Part shown: positions 1 to 11,637 of the stretch, in pieces | How positions within the stretch are numbered: position 1 is the stretch's first letter | Layout: each line of letters opens with the position of its first letter | From: Aspidapion aeneum | Lineage: Eukaryota > Arthropoda > Insecta > Coleoptera > Brentidae | Direction: 5' to 3' | DNA: 64,000 nt | Assembly (NCBI GenBank): GCA_963576565.1 | Contig: OY755039.1 | Span: 139,065,369-139,129,368, forward strand | Notes under the pieces: model-generated | Told to the model about the DNA's origin: nothing | The model's database searches: none | Seen by the model: the letters and a program-made list of their open reading frames with translations, nothing else | Translations under genes and position numbers: made by a program

Positions 1-1693
1 TTGTGGCTCCTTTTATAATATGGGAATATTAGGAATAGTTTTGCAAATATTTTTTTAACTACCTTGAGCAGTCCATTTTTTCGAGCTCATTGATTGACTA
101 TTTTGCAAAACAATCAAAATGCAAAATATTGATCCAAAGTATCGAGTACCGCACCCGGATTTTAAGAATTCCCTGGTCCATGCTTAATCTTCATCCTTAA
201 CCTTTTACGCTACTTGTTGCTGTTCTATTCACTGTCTTTACGGTCGTTCGTGGTTTGTGCTGTGGCACCACCCTATCGCCATCGTAACCCTCTTGTGCGG
301 ACTAAACCGAATTCGTTTATCTATGCCTCTTGTGCTGACGTGTCGTGTCTCACTGTGATTCATTTTATGTGTTGAGCTTGGTTCAATAATTCTTTTTGGT
401 TTTCTTCAAATTTGTGATGTTGTTTGGTTTGAAGTGAATAAACTTAAATTTGTGCTGTGTTACATTTTTAAAAAACTCTTTTTATTGGCACTTCATTTAT
501 TGTTCTAATGGAATTTAATTTATCTTGTTTTTGTTTTAAAACCTACCACAAATTCATGCTCGTACATAACCTATAAGCAGTGGTGTTGTTGTTGATAGAA
601 ACGGCAAATGACAAGTGGCGACACCCCAATAACTTGAGGGTAGTAGTTATACTTATCGCGTGGTTCCTATCACTCTGTAGATGTTTTCTAGTGGCGAAAG
701 CTAGTTAATAATACGTTTCTGCAACGAAGGAGTAGAAATTCGAGTGTGTTATCTAGAACTAAAAAGGAATGCCGACATAAAAGTCGTAAGTGACACGTTG
801 CCGTAACTTAGGCGCACTTTCAAGTAACCCTTTCGACTATCAGGGAATATAGTTTGGGACGCCATGTTTTTATGTAAGAAAGAAAATTTAATATTTTTGT
901 TGTCGTTTTATGTGCTCATGTTAAAGAGCTATACTATTTTAGAAACAAATTAGTTAAAGCTTACCAAAAATGCTCTTCTTAAGCACCATTTGTTGGAGTT
1001 AACTGTCGATTATGAAAACATAACCTCCAAAATCACAACACAAAAATTCCATCAGCTACCAGAAAACGGCTCAATTTTACGGGCGCACCGGTTTTTTGCA
1101 ATATATATAATGCATGTTATACAAAAAACTTTGCGTCGCACTCGAATTTTGATCCTCTGCTCGTAAATTCTCACACTTTTGGATAACATAGTTCATATTA
1201 TAACCATAACCAAACAAAAAAACTAAGCGAGTCTGTTTACTGTTGTGTCCACCATATTGTGTAACAATTCTACCAAAAAGAAACGATTATATTATTTGCA
1301 ACTACATCGCAACTTTTATGCCATTACGGAAAAAAAACAGCCTCTACGACGTAGTAGATACCTGGCTACGACGTCGTAGTGTAGTTGTTACTACAGTGAC
1401 TTTAAACACTTGGCCAAGTAGTTATAACCAGAAATTGGTTCCACACTTAGGGAATTATAACGTCGCTGTATGGTATACTGAGACGTAGCGGGAGTACGTT
1501 GCGGTTACTTTTAAGAAATTCTTTCTAGTTGGGGTTTCGTCGTTACAACTTTAAATGTTTGTTGGGTATGCACTGGTCTCACAGCTAAATCAGTTAATTC
1601 TATACAAAATAATGTAATATTTTATTAAAAAATGTATGCAAACTACAACTTCTAAAGGCCATTGCCCCAGTCTTGGATAAAACTATCTATATG
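1..1693. other. AT-rich non-coding sequence, nothing recognised
   Basis: I see no coding exon, RNA gene or clear repeat boundary. The longest open frames are under 90 codons, with no domain and no splice context. Short homopolymer runs and AT-rich stretches dominate. Confidence 0.5.
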
Positions 1694-2141
1694 AGATAAC
1701 GCTAAAAATGTGTTATTTGGGTGTTTTTTGACCTACCCTAGCAATATCGTCGTGATGTCTGTTTGTGTGTCTGTGTGAACCGCTGAACCGATTTTCATAA
1801 AATTTTCAGGTAAAATGGTGTTCGACACTCTTACGAGCTGATTAGATTTTGGTCAAAATTCATTAATGCTAATGATAGTTTTTTTGACAATTAAATACTT
1901 TAAAAAATGCTAACTTTTTAACAGAGCATCGTATCAATATACAGTTTCCGGAATATAGTAGACTACATTTTGCTCAATAATTCGTGTTCTAACCAAAAAC
2001 TTCGTAAGAGCTTCAGTTTCTCAGATATTTACAAAAAACTGTTTTCACGGCTGATATATTCTCATGGCTTCACTGAAGCATCGAAGAAATAAATTTCTTC
2101 GATGCTTGAAGTGTGCTAATAGGCTAGCTAGGAAGATATCA
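1694..2141 (+). repeat. Dispersed repeat family B, copy 1 (left end missing)
   Basis: This copy matches the repeats at 13949-14316, 44183-44505 and 45514-46000. Shared landmarks are GAGATAACGC near the left, CTAGCAATATCGTCGTGATG, a TCTGTGTGT-rich stretch, the motif AACCGATTTTCATAAAATTTT, and a right end GGCTAGCTAGGAAG followed by ATCAGATCC. The left hairpin terminus seen in the 45514 copy is absent here. No coding capacity; a non-autonomous transposable element of unknown class. Confidence 0.7.
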
Positions 2142-2806
2142 GATCCCTCATGGATTATAATTATGTTTTATCCCAAAAAAAGTTCCTTAAATAAGTGATA
2201 TGATTTTTTAAAATACATATTTAATAGGCGAGAACTTATCTTCACCATCTCTGGAATATCTTCATAGAGAAGTTGAAGATTTTAGCATAGAGAGCAGTAG
2301 TATCTCAAGCAACAGGGGCTCTCCCACTCCTTCAGATAAAGAAGCTCAGCTTTTGCTGTTTCCTGGCGATACACCATGATCTTATAGGTTGAAAAAAAAT
2401 AAGCAAAGATATTTGTGAAAAAGACATTTAAAAAAATATAATGTGTCATTATTAGGTATAAGATAATAAAATATACGATGTTTAATGTTCACAGGGTAGG
2501 GCCCCGTTAAACGAATTTAACGGTTTGATATTTTGTGAATAGCTTAAGGGGCTTTATGCTGTGAACTTCGAACTATACATTATATTAGAGTACGTATATA
2601 TACCAAACTGCTCCGCGGGTATGCGCGCAGCTCACACTCTGCACACGGATTCGTCCTGTTTTCGTGTTTTCAAGTTGCGCACGCGCCGCTTGCATGCCGT
2701 TTGCCGAAAACCAGCTTTCCTCGGCTCCTCTTTGTGTGTTCGCATATCTCAGATACATTAGAGCATAAATATGAGGCATACCCATGCATTCTCACATGCG
2801 ATACTT
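2142..2806. other. Non-coding interval, nothing recognised
   Basis: AT-rich on the left, more GC-rich around 2600-2760. Overlapping short open frames occur on both strands in the GC-richer part, but none shows a domain or a splice context. Confidence 0.4.
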
Positions 2807-2825
2807 GAAGCCAGGGGATGGCGGA

Positions 2826-3007
2826 ACATAGATCGAAAGACAGAAGATCGAAAAGGCAAAAGATCGAAAATACAAAAGATCGAAAATACAGAAGATCGAA
2901 AAACAAAAGATCCAAAATACAAAAGATCGAAAAACAAAAGATCGAAAATACAGAAGATCGAAACTACAAAAGATCGAAAGACAAAAGATCGAAAAACAAA
3001 TTATCAA
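2826..3007 (+). repeat. GATCGAAAA minisatellite, left arm of the foldback element
   Basis: About 14 degenerate units of roughly 11-14 bp share the core AGATCGAAA, separated by short A/C/T spacers. The same unit appears in inverse orientation at about 3485-3905 (CGATCTTTTGTCTTT). The open frames across it translate to low-complexity lysine-rich text and are not genes. Confidence 0.85.
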
Positions 3008-3235
3008 AAAATAAATTGCAAATAAATAAGATCGAAATGTACAAAATGACGCGTATCATGTTTGCTATATTATATACATAAACAGTTTAGGCAAGGTCAG
3101 GTAAGGTAAAATTACCCAACTTTTAAATAAACCAATGGCCTGCTATACTTAACACAAATCATATAGTTCGATAAAGTGGTCTCTTTTTCAATCATATTTA
3201 AAAAAAAAACTTTCCTGATTTCTTTCCCGGGATCC

Positions 3236-3720
3236 TAGAAGGTATATAACTAAACCGAACCGAACCGAACCAAAAGGAACCGAACCGGCTCGGTTTGGTT
3301 TTACACCCTATAGGATCCCGGGAAATAGTCAGGAAAGTTTTTTTTTTAATATGTTAGAAAGAGAGCCCATAGTCGAACCGATTCGGTTCGGTTCGGTTTA
3401 GTTACACACCCTCTAGGATCCCGAAGAAATCAGGAAAGTTTTTCTTTTGAACTATTTAATAGCGATATTTTGAAACGCGCTATTTTGATCTTTTGTCTTT
3501 CATTCTTTTGTCTTCGATCAGTCTTTTTATCAATCATATTTTTTCAAAAAAAACTTTCCTGATTTCTTTCTCGGGATCCTAGAGGGTGTGTAACCAACCC
3601 GAACCAAACCAAACCGAACCCAACCAAACCGAACCGAATTAAAAAATATGTTAGAAAGAGAACCCACAGTCGAACCGGTTCGGTTCGGTTCGGTTTAGTT
3701 ACACACCCTCTAGGATCCCG
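3236..3720. repeat. Inverted ACCGAACC / GGATCC modules in the element core
   Basis: Three or four modules read GGATCC, then a short GTGTAAC-type spacer, then tandem ACCGAACC in one orientation or GGTTCGGTT in the other. Each resembles a small palindrome. The same module type recurs at 29030-29190 inside another foldback, so it is a shared component rather than local simple sequence. Confidence 0.75.
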
Positions 3721-3924
3721 GAAAAAAAATCAGAAAAGCTTTTTTTTGACAAAACTTTGTAATAGCGATATTTTGAAACGCACTATTTTGATACGCGTTA
3801 TTTTGTTCATTTGTCTTTCAATCTTTTGTACTTTCGATCTTCTGTACTTTCGATCTTTTGTCTTTTCGATCTTTTGTATTCGATCTTTTGTCTTTTGATC
3901 TTTGTTCCGCCACCCGAAGCCAGG

Positions 3925-4905
3925 ATCCCTATTTAATTCTTAATGTTCCTTTTTTGAGTAGACAGGATTTCGGTTGGTGCGCATGCCTCAGTTTTACGTC
4001 ACTACATTATTTCACAATTGTCAAATGTTTAGGATTATGTGGGGGATTATGTCTATTATTTTTTTCTGAAACCTAGTTGATTGGGTGAAAATGAAAAAAA
4101 TTTGATTTAGAGTGGGACAAATTAAATTAAATCAGTACCGTACACTACTAGTTCCACTCTATTCAAGGTTGCCTTTTGCTTTAAACTTAAAGAATTTTAA
4201 TTTGTTTTAATATTTCGGAACAATGAAAATCCAGAATAGTGACAACAATGCGGACTAATTTTGCCGCCGATAATATAACCTGTCTGATAAACAAAACAAA
4301 AGAAAATATAAATAATTAGCAGATTAATGTTGGGTTTCGTTTTTAATTTTGTGCCGTTTGTTTTCCTGATGTGCTTGAATTCTTGTTTTTTGTTGTTCCA
4401 ATGTGCGATCTAGTCTAAAGGGTGAGTACGGAATTTTAAATATTTCAACAGTCCTTTTTAATTTTGTTTTAAATTTTAACATAGGTTTATAATGTGTACA
4501 TTGTTGTTATTTTCTACATGGGATTATGGCTTGCTACAGGTTTTATTTATTATTATTGTTTTTATATGAATAGCTGATTGATCTCTTTGTGCGTATTTTA
4601 TTGAGCCACCCATCAGTTACTATAGTGACAAAAATTTTTGAACCTTTGTATAAAAAAATTTATATATATTATTTAAAAAAAAAAGAAGAAGAAAAACAAA
4701 CCATAATTATTTCTTTATATAAATAAAAAAATCAGTTACATATACATTAAAAGAGAAAAAAATATTTAGGGAAAAAAAATAATATATTGTTAATAGGGTC
4801 ATTTTAAATGTTATTTATTGGGAAAAGAATAATAATTTTTAATTGGTGATGTATTAATGTGCCGTATTTGGTATTATCTTACTGATGAGTTGTAACCTTT
4901 TTAGT
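3925..4905. other. AT-rich non-coding sequence
   Basis: No gene seen. Poly-A and T-rich runs occupy 4660-4860. The interval leads into the hammerhead-like motif at 4906. Confidence 0.4.
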
Positions 4906-4956
4906 CTGATGAAGACAAAAACCATTGTCGAAACGTTACCGATGGATTAAAACGTA
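4906..4956 (+). ncRNA. Hammerhead-ribozyme-like motif
   Basis: CTGATGA (4906-4912) is followed by a helix GACAA (4914-4918) / TTGTC (4925-4929). GAAA (4930-4933) comes next, then a helix CGTT (4934-4937) / AACG (4951-4954), then TA at the expected cleavage position. The order matches a hammerhead core: CUGANGA, stem II, GAAA, stem III, UH. One extra A stands between CUGAUGA and stem II, and I find no convincing stem I, so activity is doubtful. Penelope-like retroelements are known to carry hammerhead motifs in their terminal repeats. A similar core is found in the Penelope repeats at 49920 and 54487. Confidence 0.5.
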
Positions 4957-5370
4957 TATTTACCAGAACAACAGTGTCCTTATTCCCACTAAATTTACCT
5001 ATAGTTGCATTGCAAGGACGTGATAAGTTTACCAAATGTATTTAGACTCTAACGTATTTGGCAGATCCTTTGGGGCGGCATCGGCAGTTTGTTGTCGAGT
5101 TTTCATTTCAATGCGCATATACAGCGCATTCGCGGAGCTGTTTGGTGTATACGCACTTTTCAACCAAATATGATGATGCATGTGAAAACAAATATTCTTT
5201 TCGTATCTTATGGCGGCACTTTACTTGTAGGCCAGTCATTATATACATTTGAGGTTACGAAAGATCCGAAAGTTTTGAAACTTGGCACGATTATAGGTTT
5301 GATATGGTCCTTAATATCCCAGTAAGATTGCAACCTCGACCGATGTCCGCTCGCGCCGCCATCTTGGCAG

Positions 5371-5870
5371 ATCTTAGTGAAATAAAAAAAAAATCGTGGT
5401 GAGAATTGATTGTTCTTTAAAGATTATAATCAAAATTTGCCGCCATCTTAAGAGTTAAGATGTCGGACAGAATCATACTGGACCCTTGAAAGAGGACGTT
5501 TATTCTTGTTTTCCGTTGTATTTTTTTTTTAAATTTATAAAAAAGCACAACTTTTCTCCCGCTTTACAAAGTAATAAAATCGGTCAAGTGGTTTCCACAA
5601 AATCTGATTTTGTTTTAACCATTGTTTTACAAATTATACGATTGCATTGCCAATCCTGTCTGCATTCAGTTCTTTATAAATTCATTATTACTGAACCAAT
5701 TTTAAACATTTTCAGAAATTCAGAATAAACACGCCATTTTGAAGAATCAAGTATGATCCTGACATATTAAATTCTAAGATGGCGGCAAATTTCGATTATA
5801 ATCTTTAAAGACCAATCAATTATCACCATAATTGTTTTATTTCACTAAAATCGGTTTAGTAATAACGAAT
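5371..5870. repeat. Inverted repeat with CCGCCATCTTA / AAGATGGCGGC junctions
   Basis: AGTGAAATAAAA...GATTGTTCTTTAAAGATTATAAT...TTTGCCGCCATCTTA on the left (5371-5452) returns in inverse order on the right (about 5776-5860). A further diverged copy of the right arm continues through about 6150. No coding potential. Looks like a decayed foldback or two head-to-head copies of one repeat. Confidence 0.6.
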
Positions 5871-6789
5871 TTATATGGAAATGAATGCAGACAGGATTGG
5901 CAATGCAATCGTATAATCTCTAAAACAATGGTTGAAACAAAAAAAGATTTTTTGGAAACCACACCGATTTCACTAATTTTTACCCCGTTGTGTGGGGGAA
6001 AAGTAGTGTTTTATAAATTAAAAAAAAAATAATAAAACATTTTCTGAAAATAAGAATAAACATGCGATTTTGAAGAATCAAGCATGATTCTGTCCTCCAT
6101 CTTAAATTTTAAGATGGCGATAAACTTTGATCATGATCTTTAAAAAGCAATAAATTTATATTGAAATAAATGCAGAGGCAATTGTATAATAATATGCAAA
6201 ACAATGGTTTAAACAAAAATATTTTTTTTAGAACCACTGAACCGATTTTGCTGATCCCTACCTTGTTGTCCAAGGCAAGAATGCAGCTTTTTTACTAATT
6301 AAAAAAAATAATCAAAACATGTTCGCAACACAAGAATAAACGAGCATTTTGGAAGGGTACATTTTATTTTCGTCCGACATTAATCTCTACCAAGTGCAAT
6401 TTGTCCCAAATCTATTTTATAATTCAAGTTATAATGAAAAAAAATTGTGTGATGTTTTTGACCCAGTTTTTGGTTAAAACTTTTTTTACCACCTTCAGAG
6501 TCCAAGTTATTTGAAAAAACCAAATTTGCGCGCCATTTTTCCAAGATGGCGGTGCAAGCGGACATTTCTCGAGGCTTTTTTTTGTCTCAAATCATTATAC
6601 TATGCCCAAATATTTAATGTATTCAGAAATATTCTAAACATATATACCTATATATTTTCTTTATATCATCAAAACATGCCATTCACTCAGAAGAGCGGAA
6701 TTAGCAAAAACTCAAACATGCTTTATTTGACTCCTTTGATCTTTATTAAAAACCGACAAGTAGACAAAAAAGCGCTCTTTGCCGTATTT
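5871..6789. other. Diverged tandem copies of the preceding repeat, then AT-rich sequence
   Basis: Sequences such as AATAAACATGCGATTTTGAAGAATCAAG and the AAGATGGCG junction return near 6050-6120 and weakly near 6330, so the 5371-5870 repeat is locally amplified about every 300 bp. No gene is supported. Confidence 0.4.
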
Positions 6790-7470
6790 GAACAAATGAA
6801 GGAAATACGCGCTACGCTAAGCAGGGCTATCAAAATGGACGGGCCACGATCCTCCACTTTGTTGACGTCACATCCGGGGCTGATTTTTTTTTGATGGTCA
6901 CGTTACGACACAGCTGATTGTCTTTAAAATATTGAAGTTGGAATGACGGTTCATGGATATTTGATTTTATTTTAAATAAAGCCGTTTTTGAGATTGTTTT
7001 TACCTTATTCTGGCAGAACAATTTTTTTAAAATGTATAGTAAGCCCTAATTTTTCATAGCCGCTTCATTAGCTCACACAAAAATTAAGTTTAAAGCAGAA
7101 GCGAATGTGACAATCACATATGACAAATTCAAATACATGTCAAATATAACAGTTGGCATGTGGTACATGGCGGGTAATTTGAATTCAAAATAAGGAATGC
7201 TAAATCTTGAAGATTTTAACCTTTTAATCATGTTGTTTCCTTACAAACCTTTGGTGGAATATCGGGATGGTGTCTGAGAATATTTCACTGAAATTTTGCG
7301 GAAATCTGTAGTGCCATTTTGAAAATATCATAAAAAAACCTCTGACCTCCCATAAGACCCAATGTAACATTCAGCCCCGGGAGAACAGCTGATTTTTTCA
7401 GGGTCGTGGCCTCTATTTTTGTGTTGGCCATGCGCTAAGTAAAGTGCCGCCAGTATATTTCATACAGCGT
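6790..7470. repeat. Imperfect inverted repeat pair
   Basis: Left GGGCCACGATCC with GGGGCTGATTTTTT (6840-6893) corresponds inversely to CAGCCCCGGGAGAACAGCTGAT with GGTCGTGGCC (7371-7412). Weaker matches lie outside (GCGCTACGCTAAG against ATGCGCTAAGTA). Consistent with a diverged inverted-repeat transposon; I cannot place the ends or a target duplication. Confidence 0.45.
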
Positions 7471-8096
7471 TGGACATTTGCAAAAAAATAATTAAAAAAA
7501 GCTGTTTGTACGAATTTATGGTAAGGAACTTTTTTATTCATTTCTTTTTCTTTCTTCCAAAGTGACTATTTTTGGAAATAGGAAAAAAATACATTTAGCA
7601 GAAACAGAATAAAGAAGAAGAGGAAAGAAGAGAAGTTATTGCATCTAAAATCTGTTGCACCATATTTGTATTATTTATTTAACTCAGCTCAAAACATGCT
7701 TAGACATATCCGTGTAGGAACAATAATAAAGAAAATTGAAACCAAATCTGTGATAAAAAATTTTAGTTTTCGTATTTTTTGCAAATGTTTAAATTGTAAC
7801 TATCTTATTTTGTATACTAAGTATATTATTCCTCCTAGATATTAATAATTATTGTCTTAGAAACTGTTAGCTTTAAGAATATTCTGAAAAAGCAGGTTTA
7901 TAGGGTGATACAAAGCAATGTTTTTCAAAAACAGTGTAAGTACTAAAAGGAGACATTAGGCTGTGGCAATATTTTTTCCAATATGGCAGAAAAATCAACT
8001 TTTTTACAATTTTTAACAATACTCTTTAACATAATTATAGTTCCAATAAACTTAAAAAATTGGCAATTTTGAAACATATTTTTTTTAATGTATATA
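7471..8096. other. AT-rich non-coding interval
   Basis: No coding exon or clear repeat boundary seen. Short open frames lack any recognisable domain. Confidence 0.4.
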
Positions 8097-8400
8097 GGTA
8101 AATTTAGCAGAACAACTTTATATAAAGTTAGCAAAACACCATATTTAAAAAAAAACGGGCATGGCAAATTTTTTGTTTTCACAACTAATTTACGTATATT
8201 TAACGGCAAATTGTGAACTAATTTTTTTTTAGATAAATCCATTGTTTCTATAGGTTTTCTGCTAACTTTATATAAAGTTAGCAAAACACCATATTTTTTT
8301 GAAAAAAACGGGCACGGCTAATTTTTTGTTTTCACAACTAATTTACGGATAATTAACGGCAAATTATGAACATATAATTTTTTTCAATTTCCAAAGTTGT
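8097..8400 (+). repeat. Two-unit tandem repeat with palindromic core
   Basis: A unit of about 165 bp is present twice. Each begins with the palindrome CTAACTTTATATAAAGTTAG or its half, continues through CAAAACACCATATTT and ACGGGCA(T/C)GG, and ends near AACGGCAAATTRTGAAC. A third partial palindrome (CTGCTAACTTTATATA) follows at about 8400. Confidence 0.65.
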
Positions 8401-8833
8401 TCTGCTAACTTTATATACATATTTTTTATATTATGGTAGATACCTATACGTAGTTAAAATATGGTTAACATTATTTATTGGCATTCCAAAAAACACAGAA
8501 TTTTTCTGTCAACCAAATATATTTGAAAAAAACGGAAAGTGAAAAAAATTGTTTGTGATAAGAAATCGACGCGTGATCTTTTTTAATTAGAAAATATTAA
8601 GGTACACAGGGTGATTCATTATAAATTACCACACCTTTCCCCGTTTTTACTTTATTAAAATAAAGCCGGAAAAAGTTTTAAGATATTCTATATGTAAAAT
8701 TAACTAGTATTAGTAGGGGAGGTCGTGAAGATTTTGGGAACTTATTTTCTTTGTCAGCAAGCATCGATAAAACTATTCCTTGATTAATTCTAAGCATCAA
8801 TAGCAAAAAAAGTTATAACTTTGAGGAACTTTT

Positions 8834-11637
8834 AGCTCACACATATACTACCTATACTATAGTAGTGTGAGCTATGGTGATCCTAATTTTTTCGAGAAAA
8901 AAAAAGTTGCTCCGATTTCAAAAATTTTTATCTATCTTTGCGTTTCAGATGATTTTGAAACTTTTTTGTTGTGGTATCTGTCTGTAACGACCAACGCGCA
9001 TAACTCAAAAACGGCTCGCCAGATTTCAATGAAATTGGTACCTAGGCTGGGTTCATTTGGGTCGAGATGGTCCCATTTACAAATGAACAAAATCCAATGA
9101 ACACAAGCCAAATATAAAAGGGTGGGGACAGACTTCAATTAGAGTTTATGTGAAAATATGGCGTGTGTGATATCAAACGAAAGGTAATTGAGTCTGGAGT
9201 TAAACAAAATACATTTTAGTTTAAGAAAAGGTTGGGGGTAGATTTAAAAAATTAGAGTTTACGTAAAAATATGGCGAGTGTGATATCAAACGAAAGGTAA
9301 TTGAGTCCGGAGTTAAACAAAATACATTTTAGTTTTTGTTTTTTTTAAGGGTGGGGGTATATTTCAAAAACTTGAGTTTGTCAAAACATGGCTTATGTCG
9401 TATCAAACGAAAGGTAATTTAGTCATGAGTTGAATAAAATACAGGGTGTCCCAGAACTAATGGTACATAGTTAAACTCTAGATTCCCTGGGTCAAAATAT
9501 TACGATTTAGCCATACTTACCTTAGTCCAAAAGTTCGTACCAACCGAGATACAGGGTGTTAAACTTTATTTTTTCAATTCGATTTTCTTTAATAACTTTT
9601 TTACTAATTCATATTTTTGCAAAAAATAACCACCGTGTAAGTTTTTTTGAAATTGGCAAGACTATTTCGTTGGAACTTTTGATGTACAGTGTACAGGGTG
9701 TTCCCTGGACCACTTGCATTGCATTAAAATCAGTGCCTTTTTTTTGTGCCTCGGTGTATACCAGTTTTTATGTAAAATAATGGTTTTCCCATCCTTTTTA
9801 TGTAAAAAAGTTACTGTTTTAAAATCGCTCAGAGCAACGGTTTTTGAAATTTTTGCATTTAAAGTTTTTATTGCATGTGAGTGATATGCCTAATTTATGT
9901 ATGATACTTTCTTCAATTCATTCTACTAATTAATATTTTTGCAAAAACTAACCAGCATGTAGGTTTTTCTGAAATTTGCAAGACGATTCCATTGAAAAAT
10001 TTGATGTACAATGTACAGGGTGTTCTTTGGACCACTACCATTGCATTAAAATCATCAGTGTATTTTTTTGTGCTAGGTGTATACTTAAGCGGGCTTTTAA
10101 ACAGAATAATATTTTAATTAGTAAATAATTATTATTAACAAAAAAAATAAAAACAATTATAAATTTTATACACGTTTTGTTGCAACAACAAATTTTTAGA
10201 TAGAAAAACAAAAAAAAATCTACAATAAATGTTCGAAATGGCCACCGTTAACCTGAATACATTTGTTTATTCGATGATTTTAAAATGAGGATTTGCATTT
10301 CTGAACGCCTCCCCAGCATTTTGAATTTTTTGAAGTTTTTCTTGGGTATTTATCTAGCCTACAATGATAAACAGTTTTAAGTTTAATTTACTATTTGTCA
10401 ATTTTAAAATTTTAACTTAGTTGCTGAGAGCGCCATGCCTAAGAAATTTTATATTTTTTTTAAAGAAATAATAAAATATTAATTTTTTTGATAATTAAAA
10501 TTTTCTTTCAAGACAATAAAAAAATACTTGCGTTAATAAAGTATACCGACTTACCATTTTAAAAAAACTAATACAAAGAGGTTTTTGTTCCTCATTAAAA
10601 ACAAAGCCCTACACAGTTGCAATAACAAACAATGATAATTCAAGAATCACCCTGTATATTTTTTAACTTAATATTTCTTAAGAAAACATCCAATCTTAGA
10701 ATGCTATAAAAAAGTATTGATTATGCATAGCTAATATGTATGAAGTAGGTAAGAATTTAATTAAAAATCTTTTACGCATACAATAAAAATTTCTAATTTA
10801 AATATCTTGAAAACCGTTGCTCTAAGCGACATCTAAACGCTATAACTTTTTTACTTAAATAAAATGAAAAAATTAACGTTTTTAATAGAATCTGGTATAC
10901 ACCGAGGAACAAAAAACTTAGACCTATTTTAATGTAACGGTACCGACCCAGAGAACACCCTGTATAATATTTATTTTTTTTACCAAAATTAAGTTGTCCA
11001 TGCCCAAAAACCACCAAACCGAATTTTTTGTGAAAAATTATTAATTAGTAGAAAGAATTGAAGAAAGTATCATACATAAATTAGGCATATCACTCCATGT
11101 CACTCACATGCAATAAAAATTTTAAATGCAAAAATCTCAAAAACCGTTGCTTTGAGACTTTAAAACAGTATAACTTTTTTACATAAAAAGGATGGGAAAA
11201 CCATTATTTTACATAAAAACTGGTATACACCGAGGCACAATAAAAATACACTGATTTTTATGCAATTGTAGTGGTCTAATTAACACCCTGTACATTGTAC
11301 ATCAAATTTTTCAACGGAATCATCTTGCCAATTTAAAAAAAACTTACACGCTGGTTAGCTTTTGCAAAAATATTAATTATTAATAAAGTTAATAAAGAAA
11401 ATCGAATTGAAAAAATAAAGTTTAACACCCTGTATCTCGGTTAGTACGAACTTTTGGACTAAGGTAAGTATGGCTAAATCGTAATATTTTGAATCAGGGA
11501 ATCTACAGTTTAACTATGTACCATTAGTTCTGGGACACCCTGTATATTTCAGTTTTTAGTTATATTAGCTCACACGTACACTATAACTGTAGTACCTAGT
11601 GTGAGCTTAGGGGCCCATATATTGGCAGAGTATTTTT
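8834..11637 (+). mobile_element. Terminal-hairpin repeat family A, copy 1 (split)
   Basis: The left part is 8834-9439, the right part 11532-11637. It starts with TAGCTCACAC...GTGTGAGCTA, a hairpin, followed by TGGTGATCCTAATTTTTTCG. It ends with a second hairpin of the same AGCTCACAC / GTGTGAGCT type and GGCCCATATATTGGCAGAG. Other copies are 27069-27790 (inverse), 28283-28990 and 60071-60810. Two terminal hairpins and a TCTG microsatellite core recall Helentron-related HINE/DINE elements; that class is an inference. No coding capacity. Confidence 0.75.
9442..11531. mobile_element. CAGGGTGTCCC-ended long-TIR element, TA target site
   Basis: The ends are CAGGGTGTCCC and GGGACACCCTG, each flanked by TA. 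Arms of about 500 bp (9442-9945 and 11030-11531) are inverse copies that share ACTAAGGTAAGTATGGC and ATACAGGGTGTTAAAC. Extra internal CAGGGTGTTC units occur near 9694 and 10014. Intact copies of the host repeat at 28910 and 60710 read AAAATATA(T/C)TT without the insert, so the TA duplication is confirmed in this window. TA targets and CAG ends fit the Tc1/mariner superfamily; no transposase is present. Confidence 0.85.

Larger units (their letters stand above)
2807..3924. mobile_element. Foldback (FB)-like element with 9-bp target duplication
   Basis: The sequence GAAGCCAGG stands at 2807-2815 and again at 3916-3924. Between the two copies is an 1,100-bp element whose ends are inverted: left GGATGGCGGAACATAGATC, right (read on the other strand) GGGTGGCGGAACAAAGATC. 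Both arms continue into arrays of AAAGATCGAAAA-type units. The centre holds inverted modules of ACCGAACC repeats next to CCCTCTAGGATCCCG. A 9-bp duplication and tandem-repeat arms are typical of Drosophila FB elements, which are linked to Mutator-like transposases. There is no transposase here, so it would be non-autonomous. The class is inferred; the repeat structure is directly visible. Confidence 0.8.

Noticed and set aside
1243..1488. 81-codon open frame on the plus strand
   Set aside because: No domain, no splice context, biased only by chance; surrounding sequence is non-coding.
2826..3007. Regular short repeats reminiscent of a CRISPR array
   Set aside because: Units are degenerate, spacers are low-complexity, an inverse array exists on the other side, and the host is a eukaryote.
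2771..3081. Lysine-rich open frames over the GATCGAAA array
   Set aside because: They are translations of a tandem repeat and are open in several frames.
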